Of a stretch of 26,936 nt of DNA, positions 1 to 6,693 are shown one piece after another. The stretch spans positions 1-26,936 of the forward strand of contig JAEUQE010000115.1 of the NCBI GenBank assembly GCA_016789785.1, given 5' to 3'. How positions within the stretch are numbered: position 1 is the first letter of the stretch; every line of letters begins with the position of its first letter. This DNA is from Bryobacterales bacterium. Its GTDB lineage: Bacteria > Acidobacteriota > Terriglobia > Bryobacterales > Bryobacteraceae. Made by a program: the position numbers and the translations under genes. The notes beneath the pieces are model-generated. The model had not been told where the DNA came from. It made no database searches and worked only from the letters and a program-made list of their open reading frames with translations.

Positions 1-84
1 CACGAAGACGCGGCCGTCGGCAAGGGCTGGCGTAGCGTAGGTTGGCTCCTCCAGATCGTTCACCGACAACAACTCCCGTTGCCT
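1..84 (-). pseudogene. Truncated second copy of the 3' end of the PQQ-propeller gene
   Basis: Bases 1-77 match bases 266-342 with one difference (58 versus 323), and the match fades out by about 84. Read leftwards it encodes the same near-C-terminal stretch as the full gene (ELLSVNDLEEPTYATPALAD, then GRVFV), and the reading frame leaves the window at base 1. Upstream of the match (85-180) the frame is open but resembles nothing in the intact gene; a stop in this frame lies at 181-183. No start codon with a ribosome-binding site is visible. It is either the tail of a decayed neighbouring paralogue or the scar of a partial tandem duplication. An assembly artefact at a contig edge cannot be excluded. 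Confidence 0.6.
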
Positions 85-226
85 ACGCGCCGTCACTAAG
101 CCGGTCGTTTCATGAAATCGGTCTCGTATGCGATGAACGCCAAAGGCCGTAGCGCACGCGCCCACGCGATGGGGGCGAGCCTACCACAAGAAACACGCGC
201 CGCTCGATCTCGCACCACTGGTCGCG

Positions 227-1663
227 CTACGGAGTGCCGAAGCAGTAGAGCGCCTTGCGAGTGCGCACGAAGACGCGGCCGTCGGCAAGGGCTGGCGTAG
301 CGTAGGTTGGCTCCTCCAGATCATTCACCGACAACAACTCCCACTCCTTGCCTGCCTTCACCACCGAGACCTTGCCGTTCTCACTGGTGAGGTAGATCTT
401 GCCGTCACCAGCCACCGGCTGCGCGTAGTACTTGTCGAGCGCGCCTTCCAACCGTCCCTGTTTGTGCACTTCGCCGGAAGCAGGGTTGTAGGAGGACAGA
501 ATGCCGCCATCGCGCACGGTATAGATTACGTCGTTATAGAGCACGGTTGCCGTGAGGTAGGGAATCGACTTGGTGACCCGCCACTTGATGCCCGACTTCG
601 AGAGATCCCCGCGGCCATTGATGTCGATGGCCATCATACCGCCGCCGTTTTTGTTGTTCTCTTCGAACTTGAGCCACTCGGATTCTTCGACAAAGCCATC
701 TTTGTTGCCCGCATCTTCGTCCACTCCCAGCAACAGGCGTTGCATGCCGGCGTTCGGAATTTCGCTGCGCTCCAACTTGCCGTCCTTGTTCTTGTCCATG
801 GGCAGAAACATCTTGAACGGCGTGGCGAGATCGGTGCCGGCCGTTTCGCTCGCATACAGTATGTCGCCGATGAGCACCGGTGACGCGGCCGGGGCCGTTG
901 TCATTCCGCGAATCCACCACAGCCGCTCGCCGGTGTCGGCCTGGTAGCCCGCGATCTCGATCGCGCCCATCATGATGATTTGCGCCGGACCGCTCTTCGG
1001 CTTGTGATACACAGGCGTCGTGTAGCTGCCGAGAGGATTCGAGGGGCGATCCACTTTCCAGCGCTGCTTTCCTGTCTTTGCGTCGAAGGCGGCAAGGAAT
1101 GAATCCCGCGTCTGATCGATGGGCAGAAACACGAGCCCACCCGCGGCTACAGGTGAACCCGCAAGCCCCTGCACGCTGTGAAATGGCCCGATTGGGGTCT
1201 TCCAACGCTGATCGCCCTCGCCATCGAAGGAAACCATGCCGATCTCAGGGAAGAAGACGTAGAGGTTCTTGCCGTCCGACGCCGGGGTGGGTGTCGCGGG
1301 CCCGTTCAACGGATGCGCCGATTCGGTGCGCTCTTTGGTCAACGACTTCCGCCACACTTCCTTGCCCGTTTTCGCGTCGACCGCCACCACCAGACGCTCA
1401 TCCTTGTCAAAGCCGGTGTAGTAGAGGCGGCTGCCAACCACAATCGGGGATGATGTGCCGCCCGGTACGTCCGCCTTCCAAACCAGGTTTTCCTTGGCGT
1501 TGAACTTGACGGGAAGCTGACGGGCTTCGGACACGCCGGAACCGTTGGGTCCGCGGAATCGAGGCCAGTCAGCGGCCTGGCCGTCTGGTAAGGCGGCAAA
1601 CAGGCAGAAGAGCGCGGTCACGCTTCGGGAAGCGAAGTAGGGAATCAGACGCATAGTTCTCAT
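227..1663 (-). CDS. Exported PQQ-like beta-propeller protein with an internal EF-hand
   Basis: The start chosen is ATG 1663 (478 aa), because it gives a short basic N-terminus, a hydrophobic stretch (SVTALFCLFAALPDGQA) and a signal-peptidase-like site before ADWPRFRGPNG. ATG 1654 is equally possible; no start has a good ribosome-binding site. The phrase WPRFRGPNG and repeated blades of the type 'AVDAKTGKEVW', 'AFDAKTGKQRW' and 'YQADTGERLWW' are typical of PQQ/WD-like propellers in Acidobacteria and Planctomycetes. These are usually periplasmic and often have no proven cofactor binding. Near residue 290 lies a canonical EF-hand calcium loop, DKNKDGKLERSE, followed about 20 residues later by a degenerate one (NKDGFVEESE). 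Whether it binds PQQ and is a dehydrogenase, or is a structural or scaffold propeller, cannot be decided from the sequence. A truncated copy of its 3' end lies just downstream. Confidence 0.85.
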   Translation of the reverse strand: MRTMRLIPYFASRSVTALFCLFAALPDGQAADWPRFRGPNGSGVSEARQLPVKFNAKENLVWKADVPGGTSSPIVVGSRLYYTGFDKDERLVVAVDAKTGKEVWRKSLTKERTESAHPLNGPATPTPASDGKNLYVFFPEIGMVSFDGEGDQRWKTPIGPFHSVQGLAGSPVAAGGLVFLPIDQTRDSFLAAFDAKTGKQRWKVDRPSNPLGSYTTPVYHKPKSGPAQIIMMGAIEIAGYQADTGERLWWIRGMTTAPAASPVLIGDILYASETAGTDLATPFKMFLPMDKNKDGKLERSEIPNAGMQRLLLGVDEDAGNKDGFVEESEWLKFEENNKNGGGMMAIDINGRGDLSKSGIKWRVTKSIPYLTATVLYNDVIYTVRDGGILSSYNPASGEVHKQGRLEGALDKYYAQPVAGDGKIYLTSENGKVSVVKAGKEWELLSVNDLEEPTYATPALADGRVFVRTRKALYCFGTP

Positions 1664-2289
1664 GTTAGACGGTGCGGAACCCGGGGCGTCCCGCGCGTGC
1701 ATCACAAAATCCACAGTCTGACCGGGACGGCGGACCGAGGCGCCGTTTCAGGGGGGGGCTGAGAAGGTCGGCCTGGTGGCAGACGGACTCCTGTGTAATT
1801 TTCATACGCGTCTGATCCTTCCCTCGCGAACCATCTTGGGCATCCCGCTCTGCCGGGCGGGCCTTGCGGACGAGGTTCGAAATTCATGCTAAGAAAAACG
1901 TAAAATCGGGCTTGCTTGGAAGTGTCTATTTTTCAGTTGCTTGGGGTTCCTTCGTAAGGGCGCTGCGTGGAAGTGCGGAACTCGTGAACGAACGGATCAC
2001 AAAGGTTTACGAAAAAAATTGGCATATAAATCAACACATTTCAAAAAAACTTATCCTGATTAGCGGAAACTCCCCGATAGCCTGAAGTCAGAAGGACTGA
2101 GGCGGCCGACTCGGCACTTCGCACATCGCAGGAAAGGAGTTCGAGCAATGAAGGACGATACGCCTCTCTGGCCCCCGTTCCCTCCTCCAACGGAGCTGTA
2201 AACGGGCGCGGCTTCCGGGTATCCCGGCCTCCGTTCGGCCTCTCCGAGGCCGTCAGCGCGAGCCGGGCCAGAACATCGCCAAGCGAGGA

Positions 2290-2311
2290 GCGGCCCATTC
2301 AAACGGGCCGC
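2290..2311 (+). promoter_or_regulatory. GC-rich hairpin in the CHAT gene leader (terminator or attenuator-like)
   Basis: GCGGCCC (2290-2296) and GGGCCGC (2305-2311) form a perfect 7-bp stem with an 8-base loop. A T-containing tail (tgatttgtt, 2317-2325) follows. It sits about 25 bases before the ribosome-binding site of the CHAT gene, so it could be a weak intrinsic terminator or attenuator in the leader. The T-tract is interrupted, so termination is uncertain. Confidence 0.35.
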
Positions 2312-2336
2312 CCTCTGATTTGTTATCATCCCGCCT

Positions 2337-2341
2337 AAGGA
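2337..2341 (+). promoter_or_regulatory. Ribosome-binding site supporting a CTG start for the CHAT gene
   Basis: AAGGA at 2337-2341 is nine bases before CTG 2351. Translation from that codon adds a hydrophobic export-type N-terminus in frame with the CHAT protein. The conventional GTG at 2387 has no such site in front of it, and no ATG, GTG or TTG occurs in frame between the stop at 2336-2338 and GTG 2387. Confidence 0.5.
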
Positions 2342-2350
2342 CTCCGAGCC

Positions 2351-4717
2351 CTGCTTTTCCGACTGATTCTAAGCCTCGCGCTGCTAGTGGCACTCAACGG
2401 CAAGGCGACTCCCATCGTCGTGGATGGCGTCAAAGCAACTTTGGCGTCTTTCTCCACCGAGGAAAAAGACGTGCTCCTGCCCCTGCTCAACGAGGCCGCC
2501 AGTGGTCTCTCAGCCTCCCAGCTTCAGCTCGCCGAAGAAATGCTGAGGCAGGCAGAGTCCACCAGAGATCTCGCCGTGGTCGCGGCTCTGGAGTACGCGC
2601 TTTGTCAGGCCTACTTCGCACGTCAGCAGTTGGATCGTGCCCTCGCCTCGGCCATCCGGGGACGCGAGGCTGCCCACACCCTTCGCAACCCCTTCCTCGC
2701 TGCCGTATGCAACTTCGGCATCGCACGCATTCACCAGCTCGCCGGCGACTACGCCAACGCAGAACAGGCAGGACTGGCGGCGCTGATGGACGCGGCGCGC
2801 GCCCGATACCGCACGATCGAAATCCGAAGTGTGCTTGCGGGGATCCAATCGCTCCTCCAAAAAACAAAACACGCGGAACTCCAGTTTCAACTGGCGCTGC
2901 GAGAAGCCAGATCTACCGGCGAAGCCAAGCCTGAGGACCGGACCATCGCCAGCATTGAGGAACTGTACGGGCTGAACCTGCTGCGTTGGAATCGAGCCGA
3001 GGAGGGACATCGGGCGATTGAACGCTCATGGCAGCTCCGCCAGGAGAAGTCGCCGAAGGAACTTCCATTCTCCTACCGAAGCCTGGCCCGAAGCGAACTG
3101 GCCCGAGGGCACTACCAGGAGAGCATCGCCTGGGCCGACAAAGCACTGGCTTCTCCTACCCCCGGACTCTCCCCGAATCTCATTCTTTACGACAAATCGG
3201 TTGCTCTGGAGCGCCTTGGGCGTGAGCAGGAAGCGCTTGCCGCCGTGCGAGAGGCTGTGGCCGCAACCCGCCGCCTCCGCCTTTATTTTCCACTTGGTGA
3301 CGCCATTCAGATCGGCATGGAGCGGCATGTCCAGAACATCTATTCGCGATATGCCGATTTGGCGTCGAGCCTGGCTCTCCGGGGCGGGGACCCTGCTCTT
3401 GTCCGCGAAGCGTTCGATGCCGCACAGGACAATCGCGCCTGGAGTCTGCGCGCCCGGGTCGCCTCCGGTATGGAATGGCGCCGCCGCCTGCCGGCCGAGT
3501 ATTGGGCCAAACTCAACGAACTCCGCAGGCTGGAGGTCCAGAAGGCGGATCCCGAGGAGTTGCGCGCCTTGCAGGCGGAACTCTCCGATTTCGAGACAGT
3601 TGCCGGCGTGCGCGCGGCCGGTGGCATGGAGGAACCAACCTCCGATTTCGCGGGACTCGGCCCGGACGAGATCCTGATTGCTTTCCACTTCACTGGAGAC
3701 TCAGCCATCCGGTGGGCCGTCACCCGGGCAGGCATGCGGATGGAGCGCCTGGAGAACGCACCGGAGATCCAGGTATTGGCGGAAAAATTTCACGCTTTCC
3801 CCGAGGATGAGCAGCTCGCGCGCACCTTGTATACGGTCCTGTTCGGGAATGTCCTGGAGAGCTTCGATCTTGGCGCGATCACTCTGGTTCCCGACCAGAT
3901 CCTGTTCCAGGTGCCGTTTGCGGCCCTCCGGACCCCCAGAGACCGCGGAAATCGCTATCTCGCTGAGCGATATAGGCTTCGCCTGGTGCCGACCGCTAAC
4001 TTCGCGGCGCGGCCAGGCGACTACGCCAGACAGACAGCGAGAGGCATTCTCGCCGTCGGCGATCCCGTTTCCAACCGCGCCGACCCCCGCTGGCCAGGCA
4101 AGAAGGGGTGGGCCATGAACTCCGAAACCGTGATCGAGATGCCCCGGCTCGTTGGTAGCCAGCGCGAGATTCAGCGCTGCGCACGAGCGTGGGAGGAGCC
4201 CCGGCACTCACTTGCTGGCCCCGAAATCACGGTCGATAGCTTCCGTAGTGCGCTCCAGCGGAATCCGCAAGTGGTTCATTTCGCGACCCATGTCTACCAA
4301 CCACCAGATCCAGCCGTCCCGCCCGTCCTCACCTTGGGGCTGTCGCCATTATCCGAGCCGGTGACACTGAACTCCGCTTCGATTGCGATGTTGCCAACCG
4401 CACCCCCAGTCATCACGCTGAGCGGTTGCGGGTCGGGCAGGGGACCTCTCGCCCCCGGCACAGGCCTTCTCGGCCTCACCCGCGCCTGGCTCATGGCTGG
4501 GTCTCTTGCGGTGGTGGCTAGCCTTTGGCCAGTGATGGATGACTCCGGCGACTTTTTCGAGGAATACTACCGCCAATTGCTGGGCAGTAAGCATTCGCTG
4601 AATGCCCGAAACGTTGCGCAAGCTCTAAGAAATGCTCAAGTTAAGATGATTCGGGAAGGAGGATGGCGAGCCAGCCCCCGCTATTGGGCAGCCTACTTCG
4701 TCATAGGTGCGATTTGA
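2351..4717 (+). CDS. Exported TPR-CHAT caspase-like peptidase
   Basis: From CTG 2351 the product is 788 aa; from GTG 2387 it is 776 aa. The extra residues (LLFRLILSLALLVALNGKA) look like a signal peptide, so I prefer the CTG. Residues about 40-400 are helical repeats of TPR type, for example 'AEQAGLAALMDAARARY', 'LARSELARGHYQESIAWADK' and 'LERLGREQEALAAVREAVAA'. The C-terminal 300 residues are a CHAT domain. They contain VHFATH with the predicted catalytic His (H647, CTG numbering), LSGCGSG with the predicted nucleophile C693, then GLTRAWLMAGSLAVVASLWP and RYWAAYFVIGA. Both dyad residues are present, so the domain is probably active. CHAT domains are clan CD cysteine peptidases related to caspases and separase. 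The substrate is unknown. An ECF sigma factor and its anti-sigma factor follow on the same strand after 315 bases, suggesting a signalling role. Confidence 0.88.
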   Translation: MLFRLILSLALLVALNGKATPIVVDGVKATLASFSTEEKDVLLPLLNEAASGLSASQLQLAEEMLRQAESTRDLAVVAALEYALCQAYFARQQLDRALASAIRGREAAHTLRNPFLAAVCNFGIARIHQLAGDYANAEQAGLAALMDAARARYRTIEIRSVLAGIQSLLQKTKHAELQFQLALREARSTGEAKPEDRTIASIEELYGLNLLRWNRAEEGHRAIERSWQLRQEKSPKELPFSYRSLARSELARGHYQESIAWADKALASPTPGLSPNLILYDKSVALERLGREQEALAAVREAVAATRRLRLYFPLGDAIQIGMERHVQNIYSRYADLASSLALRGGDPALVREAFDAAQDNRAWSLRARVASGMEWRRRLPAEYWAKLNELRRLEVQKADPEELRALQAELSDFETVAGVRAAGGMEEPTSDFAGLGPDEILIAFHFTGDSAIRWAVTRAGMRMERLENAPEIQVLAEKFHAFPEDEQLARTLYTVLFGNVLESFDLGAITLVPDQILFQVPFAALRTPRDRGNRYLAERYRLRLVPTANFAARPGDYARQTARGILAVGDPVSNRADPRWPGKKGWAMNSETVIEMPRLVGSQREIQRCARAWEEPRHSLAGPEITVDSFRSALQRNPQVVHFATHVYQPPDPAVPPVLTLGLSPLSEPVTLNSASIAMLPTAPPVITLSGCGSGRGPLAPGTGLLGLTRAWLMAGSLAVVASLWPVMDDSGDFFEEYYRQLLGSKHSLNARNVAQALRNAQVKMIREGGWRASPRYWAAYFVIGAI

Positions 4718-4744
4718 CCGATGGTAGTATTGTGGTAGCCCAAG

Positions 4745-4771
4745 GGAACACGGTACTGTCGGCTTAACGTA
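4745..4771 (+). promoter_or_regulatory. Possible ECF-type promoter (GGAAC-N18-CGTA)
   Basis: GGAAC at 4745-4749 and CGTA at 4768-4771 resemble the -35 and -10 elements used by many ECF sigma factors, which often transcribe their own gene. The spacer, at 18, is a little long. It lies about 260 bases before the sigma start, giving a long leader. I rate it as a candidate only. Confidence 0.25.
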
Positions 4772-4838
4772 GGTGGTCTCCTCGAGTCCGGAGGGTACTA
4801 GTACGCTTACGACTCCTGAGAGTCCCAATGCTAGTGCG

Positions 4839-4857
4839 ATTTTTTCGTGAGAAAAAT
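4839..4857 (+). promoter_or_regulatory. AT-rich hairpin upstream of the ECF sigma gene
   Basis: ATTTTTTC (4839-4846), loop GTGA (4847-4850) and GAAAAAT (4851-4857) form a seven- to eight-base stem with a tetraloop of GNRA form. The stem is A/T-rich, with no T-tract after it, so it does not look like a standard terminator. It could be a leader element or protein site. Confidence 0.3.
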
Positions 4858-5032
4858 TCACCCCAATCGCTACTACTTATATTCCAGTGTAAATCGGTGG
4901 GGGAGAGTGAGGACAGTTGTCTTGTTACGCTGTCCGGGCGCCAGGACGGTTTGGGTGCGGAATGCCTCATGCCTCCTAGCCGCTTAGCCATACCGTCCGC
5001 GCTTGCGGAGGATTGGAAAGGAAAAGGTCTGC

Positions 5033-5785
5033 ATGATCGCCACTTATGACGCATTCGCCGGACCGTCGTCGGAGGGTACCTCGAAGAAAGTCGACATGTC
5101 ACCGTCGGATCACACCAGCGACGAAGTTGAGCCTTTGGGTCGCTCCATGGAGGAAGATAGCCGGTTGGACGAGGAGCCACCACCACCAGACGTTGACTAC
5201 GGAGCGTTGGTGGAGCGGATCCGCACCGCTGACCCGATGGGCATGGAGGATTTGTATCGCATCTTCTCCCGCGGCGTGCGCTACTACCTTTGCCGCCAAC
5301 TGGGCTCCCAGGAGTTGGAGGACAAGGTTCACGATACCTTCCTGATTGTGGTCCAGGCCATCCGCCGGGGGGATCTGCGCGAGCCGGAACGCCTCATGGG
5401 ATTCATCCGCACCGTGGTTCGCCGTCAGGTGGCCGCCCACATTGAGAACGCAGTCCACAATCGAAGAGACCAACTGGATCTTGAGATGGGCGCCACTCTT
5501 GCCGACTTCAACGAAGGGCCAGAGCAGACCGCCATCGTCCAGCAGAAGGCCGAACTGATGGAGAAAATCCTCCGGGGCCTGAACAAACGGGATCGGGAGA
5601 TTCTGACCAGGTTCTATCTCGACGAGCAGCCTCAGGAGCAGATCTGTGAGGAGATGCAACTTACCGATACCCAATTCCGTCTGCTGAAGTCCCGCGCGAA
5701 AACAAGGTTCGGGGAACTCGGACGAAAGAAACTCGCAAAACGCCCGATCCGATCATTTTTCATGAGAACTTCTCTCTCCGCCTAG
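5033..5785 (+). CDS. ECF-family RNA polymerase sigma factor
   Basis: The start at ATG 5033 (250 aa) has AAGGA at 5018-5022, ten bases upstream; an upstream TTG at 5003 lacks support. Residues 1-60 are an acidic, low-complexity extension (EEDSRLDEEPPPPDVDYG). Next come region 2 (about 60-140, 'ELEDKVHDTFLIVVQAI', 'RLMGFIRTVVRRQVAAHI') and a C-terminal region 4 helix-turn-helix ('LNKRDREILTRFYLDEQPQE', 'LTDTQFRLLKSRAKTRF'). There is no region 1.1 or 3, as expected for ECF (group 4) sigma factors. It directs RNA polymerase to a dedicated promoter set when released from its anti-sigma factor. The next gene, 67 bases downstream, encodes a matching zinc-binding membrane protein, and a CHAT peptidase lies upstream. 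Internal ATG 5096 is an alternative start that would remove part of the acidic tail. Confidence 0.88.
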   Translation: MIATYDAFAGPSSEGTSKKVDMSPSDHTSDEVEPLGRSMEEDSRLDEEPPPPDVDYGALVERIRTADPMGMEDLYRIFSRGVRYYLCRQLGSQELEDKVHDTFLIVVQAIRRGDLREPERLMGFIRTVVRRQVAAHIENAVHNRRDQLDLEMGATLADFNEGPEQTAIVQQKAELMEKILRGLNKRDREILTRFYLDEQPQEQICEEMQLTDTQFRLLKSRAKTRFGELGRKKLAKRPIRSFFMRTSLSA

Positions 5786-5798
5786 CACTATCTCTGTA

Positions 5799-5828
5799 CC
5801 AGTTCCACTGGGACGTCGGCTCCAGTGG
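5799..5828 (+). promoter_or_regulatory. Pair of mutually exclusive hairpins between sigma and anti-sigma genes
   Basis: CCAGT (5799-5803) can pair with ACTGG (5807-5811). The overlapping CCACTGG (5805-5811) can instead pair with CCAGTGG (5822-5828). Both use the same central bases, so only one can form at a time. The second stem ends five bases before the ribosome-binding site AAGGAG (5834-5839) of the anti-sigma gene. It could set the sigma to anti-sigma ratio, or be chance. Confidence 0.35.
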
Positions 5829-5852
5829 GGAACAAGGAGCTTCCTGTCAAGG

Positions 5853-6473
5853 ATGGATACTAAAAGTCATGTACGAGATGAGATCCTGGAGGCGTATGTC
5901 CTCAATCGGCTCCAGGCGGAGGAAATTGATCAACTCGAAGACCATTTGTTGATTTGCGAGTACTGTCAGAAACGTCTGGACCAATCCAGCCAGTTCATCC
6001 AGGCAACACGGATCGCTGCCACGCGAATCCGTGCGCAGGAGGCCAACCAGGCGCGCCGTCAGCCTTGGTGGTCTGTTGCGACAGTCCGCCGGCCTGCCTT
6101 CGCGGTGATGACCGTTGCGATCCTGGCGATTGCACTGAGCATCTCTTTCCAACGCTCCGCAAAGCCTGTTTACCAGGAAGTCGCCCTCATGACCACCCGG
6201 GGAACCGGAGAAAAGGTCGCCGGGCGATCAGGCCTTCGTCTGAAACTGAGTCTTGGGCTGCAAGGAGTCGACCAACAGCCTGAGTATCGTGTAGCTGTGG
6301 TCGACACATCGGGTAAGTTGATCTGGCAAAGCGGGCCGGTTCGTCCAGAGACCCGCGACGAAGTAAAAGTAACGCTGGATCAGGAGATTGGTAGCGGAAG
6401 TTATTGGGTAAGGCTGATGAGTAGCTCGAGCGGCGGTTCCACGTTGCGCGAGTACCCTCTCAACGTCCGATAG
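5853..6473 (+). CDS. Membrane anti-sigma factor with zinc-type (ZAS) motif
   Basis: 206 aa. The N-terminal cytoplasmic part contains H31-x3-C35-x2-C38 (HLLICEYC), the signature of zinc-associated anti-sigma domains that clamp ECF sigma factors. A single membrane span covers about residues 81-99 (PAFAVMTVAILAIALSISF), followed by a roughly 105-residue C-terminal domain, predicted outside the membrane and rich in beta-strand patterns (YRVAVVDTSGKLIWQSGPV, SYWVRLM). I do not recognise the outer domain; it could be the sensing part. The gene follows the sigma gene by 67 bases, so they are probably one operon, and partner choice by adjacency is standard for this family. AAGGAG at 5834-5839 is the likely ribosome-binding site, though its 13-base spacing is long. 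A function other than anti-sigma is possible but less likely. Confidence 0.82.
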   Translation: MDTKSHVRDEILEAYVLNRLQAEEIDQLEDHLLICEYCQKRLDQSSQFIQATRIAATRIRAQEANQARRQPWWSVATVRRPAFAVMTVAILAIALSISFQRSAKPVYQEVALMTTRGTGEKVAGRSGLRLKLSLGLQGVDQQPEYRVAVVDTSGKLIWQSGPVRPETRDEVKVTLDQEIGSGSYWVRLMSSSSGGSTLREYPLNVR

Positions 6474-6568
6474 TCTTTCCGCAGGCCATTTGCTGCGTTT
6501 TCAGGCGGCGTTCTGGCGGTCCCGGCCGAACACCTCCCCTCTGCCGCCTGCCGCCTGAGTGTAGTATT

Positions 6569-6593
6569 GTCCCCGCGGCTTTCTTGCGGGGAC
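6569..6593 (+). terminator. Perfect hairpin downstream of the sigma/anti-sigma operon
   Basis: GTCCCCGC (6569-6576) and GCGGGGAC (6586-6593) form a perfect 8-bp stem with a 9-base loop in the 220-base gap after the anti-sigma gene. No T-run follows on either strand, so intrinsic termination is only possible, not shown. A longer-range pair also lies nearby: CAGGCGGC (6502-6509) with GCCGCCTG (6543-6550). Confidence 0.4.
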
Positions 6594-6681
6594 CAAACCC
6601 CCAATCCACATCGCCCCTCCCGTCCGCTTCGGATTCTACGCCACCTGCCGCCAAAACGCGAATAGCTCTTCGTGTTCGCGA

Positions 6682-6687
6682 TATAAT
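6682..6687 (+). promoter_or_regulatory. Consensus -10 box (TATAAT) immediately before hpnH
   Basis: A perfect TATAAT ends six bases before ATG 6694, so transcription would begin at or beside the A of the start codon. No Shine-Dalgarno sequence lies between them. This predicts a leaderless hpnH transcript. No clear -35 box is seen 16-18 bases upstream. Confidence 0.5.
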
Positions 6688-6693
6688 CAGACT

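Larger units (their letters stand above)
1664..2350. other. Structured intergenic region between divergent PQQ-propeller and CHAT genes
   Basis: No convincing gene is visible in this 0.69 kb. Bases about 1885-2075 are AT-rich against a GC-rich background. They contain two copies of TTGCTTGG (1912-1919 and 1937-1944, 25 bases apart) and a TATAAA at 2025-2030 without a good -35 box at standard spacing. Bases 2200-2311 are GC-rich and contain two perfect hairpins: GGCCTC-tcc-GAGGCC (2237-2251) and the stem at 2290-2311. The divergent promoters for both flanking genes must lie here, but I could not identify them with confidence. Short open frames in this stretch have no recognisable product. Confidence 0.5.
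4718..5032 (+). other. Intergenic region upstream of the ECF sigma gene
   Basis: No gene was recognised in these 315 bases. They contain a possible ECF-type promoter (4745-4771), a partly palindromic stretch around 4780-4796 (CTCC...GGAG arms), and an AT-rich hairpin at 4839-4857. The region separates the CHAT gene from the sigma gene, so the two may be transcribed separately although they lie on the same strand. Confidence 0.5.

Noticed and set aside
464..883. Rightward open frame inside the PQQ-propeller gene
   Set aside because: It is a reverse-strand shadow produced by high GC; the leftward frame has clear propeller and EF-hand motifs.
2006..2030. TTTACG...TATAAA as a sigma-70 promoter for the CHAT gene
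   Set aside because: The spacing is only 13 bases; the TATAAA is noted but not called a promoter.
1864..2085. Open frame in the AT-rich stretch between the PQQ-propeller and CHAT genes
   Set aside because: It has no recognisable domain and no ribosome-binding site, and it lies in what looks like promoter DNA.
3026..3688. Leftward open frame inside the CHAT gene
   Set aside because: It has no recognisable motif and lies entirely opposite the TPR region, whose frame is well supported.
2387..4717. GTG 2387 as the start of the CHAT gene
   Set aside because: It lacks a ribosome-binding site and cuts off an in-frame hydrophobic signal; CTG 2351 has AAGGA at nine bases. It remains the fallback if CTG initiation is not used.
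2351..6473. Type III-E CRISPR (Craspase) locus
   Set aside because: The TPR-CHAT and sigma pair resembles part of it, but there is no gRAMP effector, Csx30-like protein, Cas1/Cas2 or repeat array in the window, and the anti-sigma is a membrane protein of another type.
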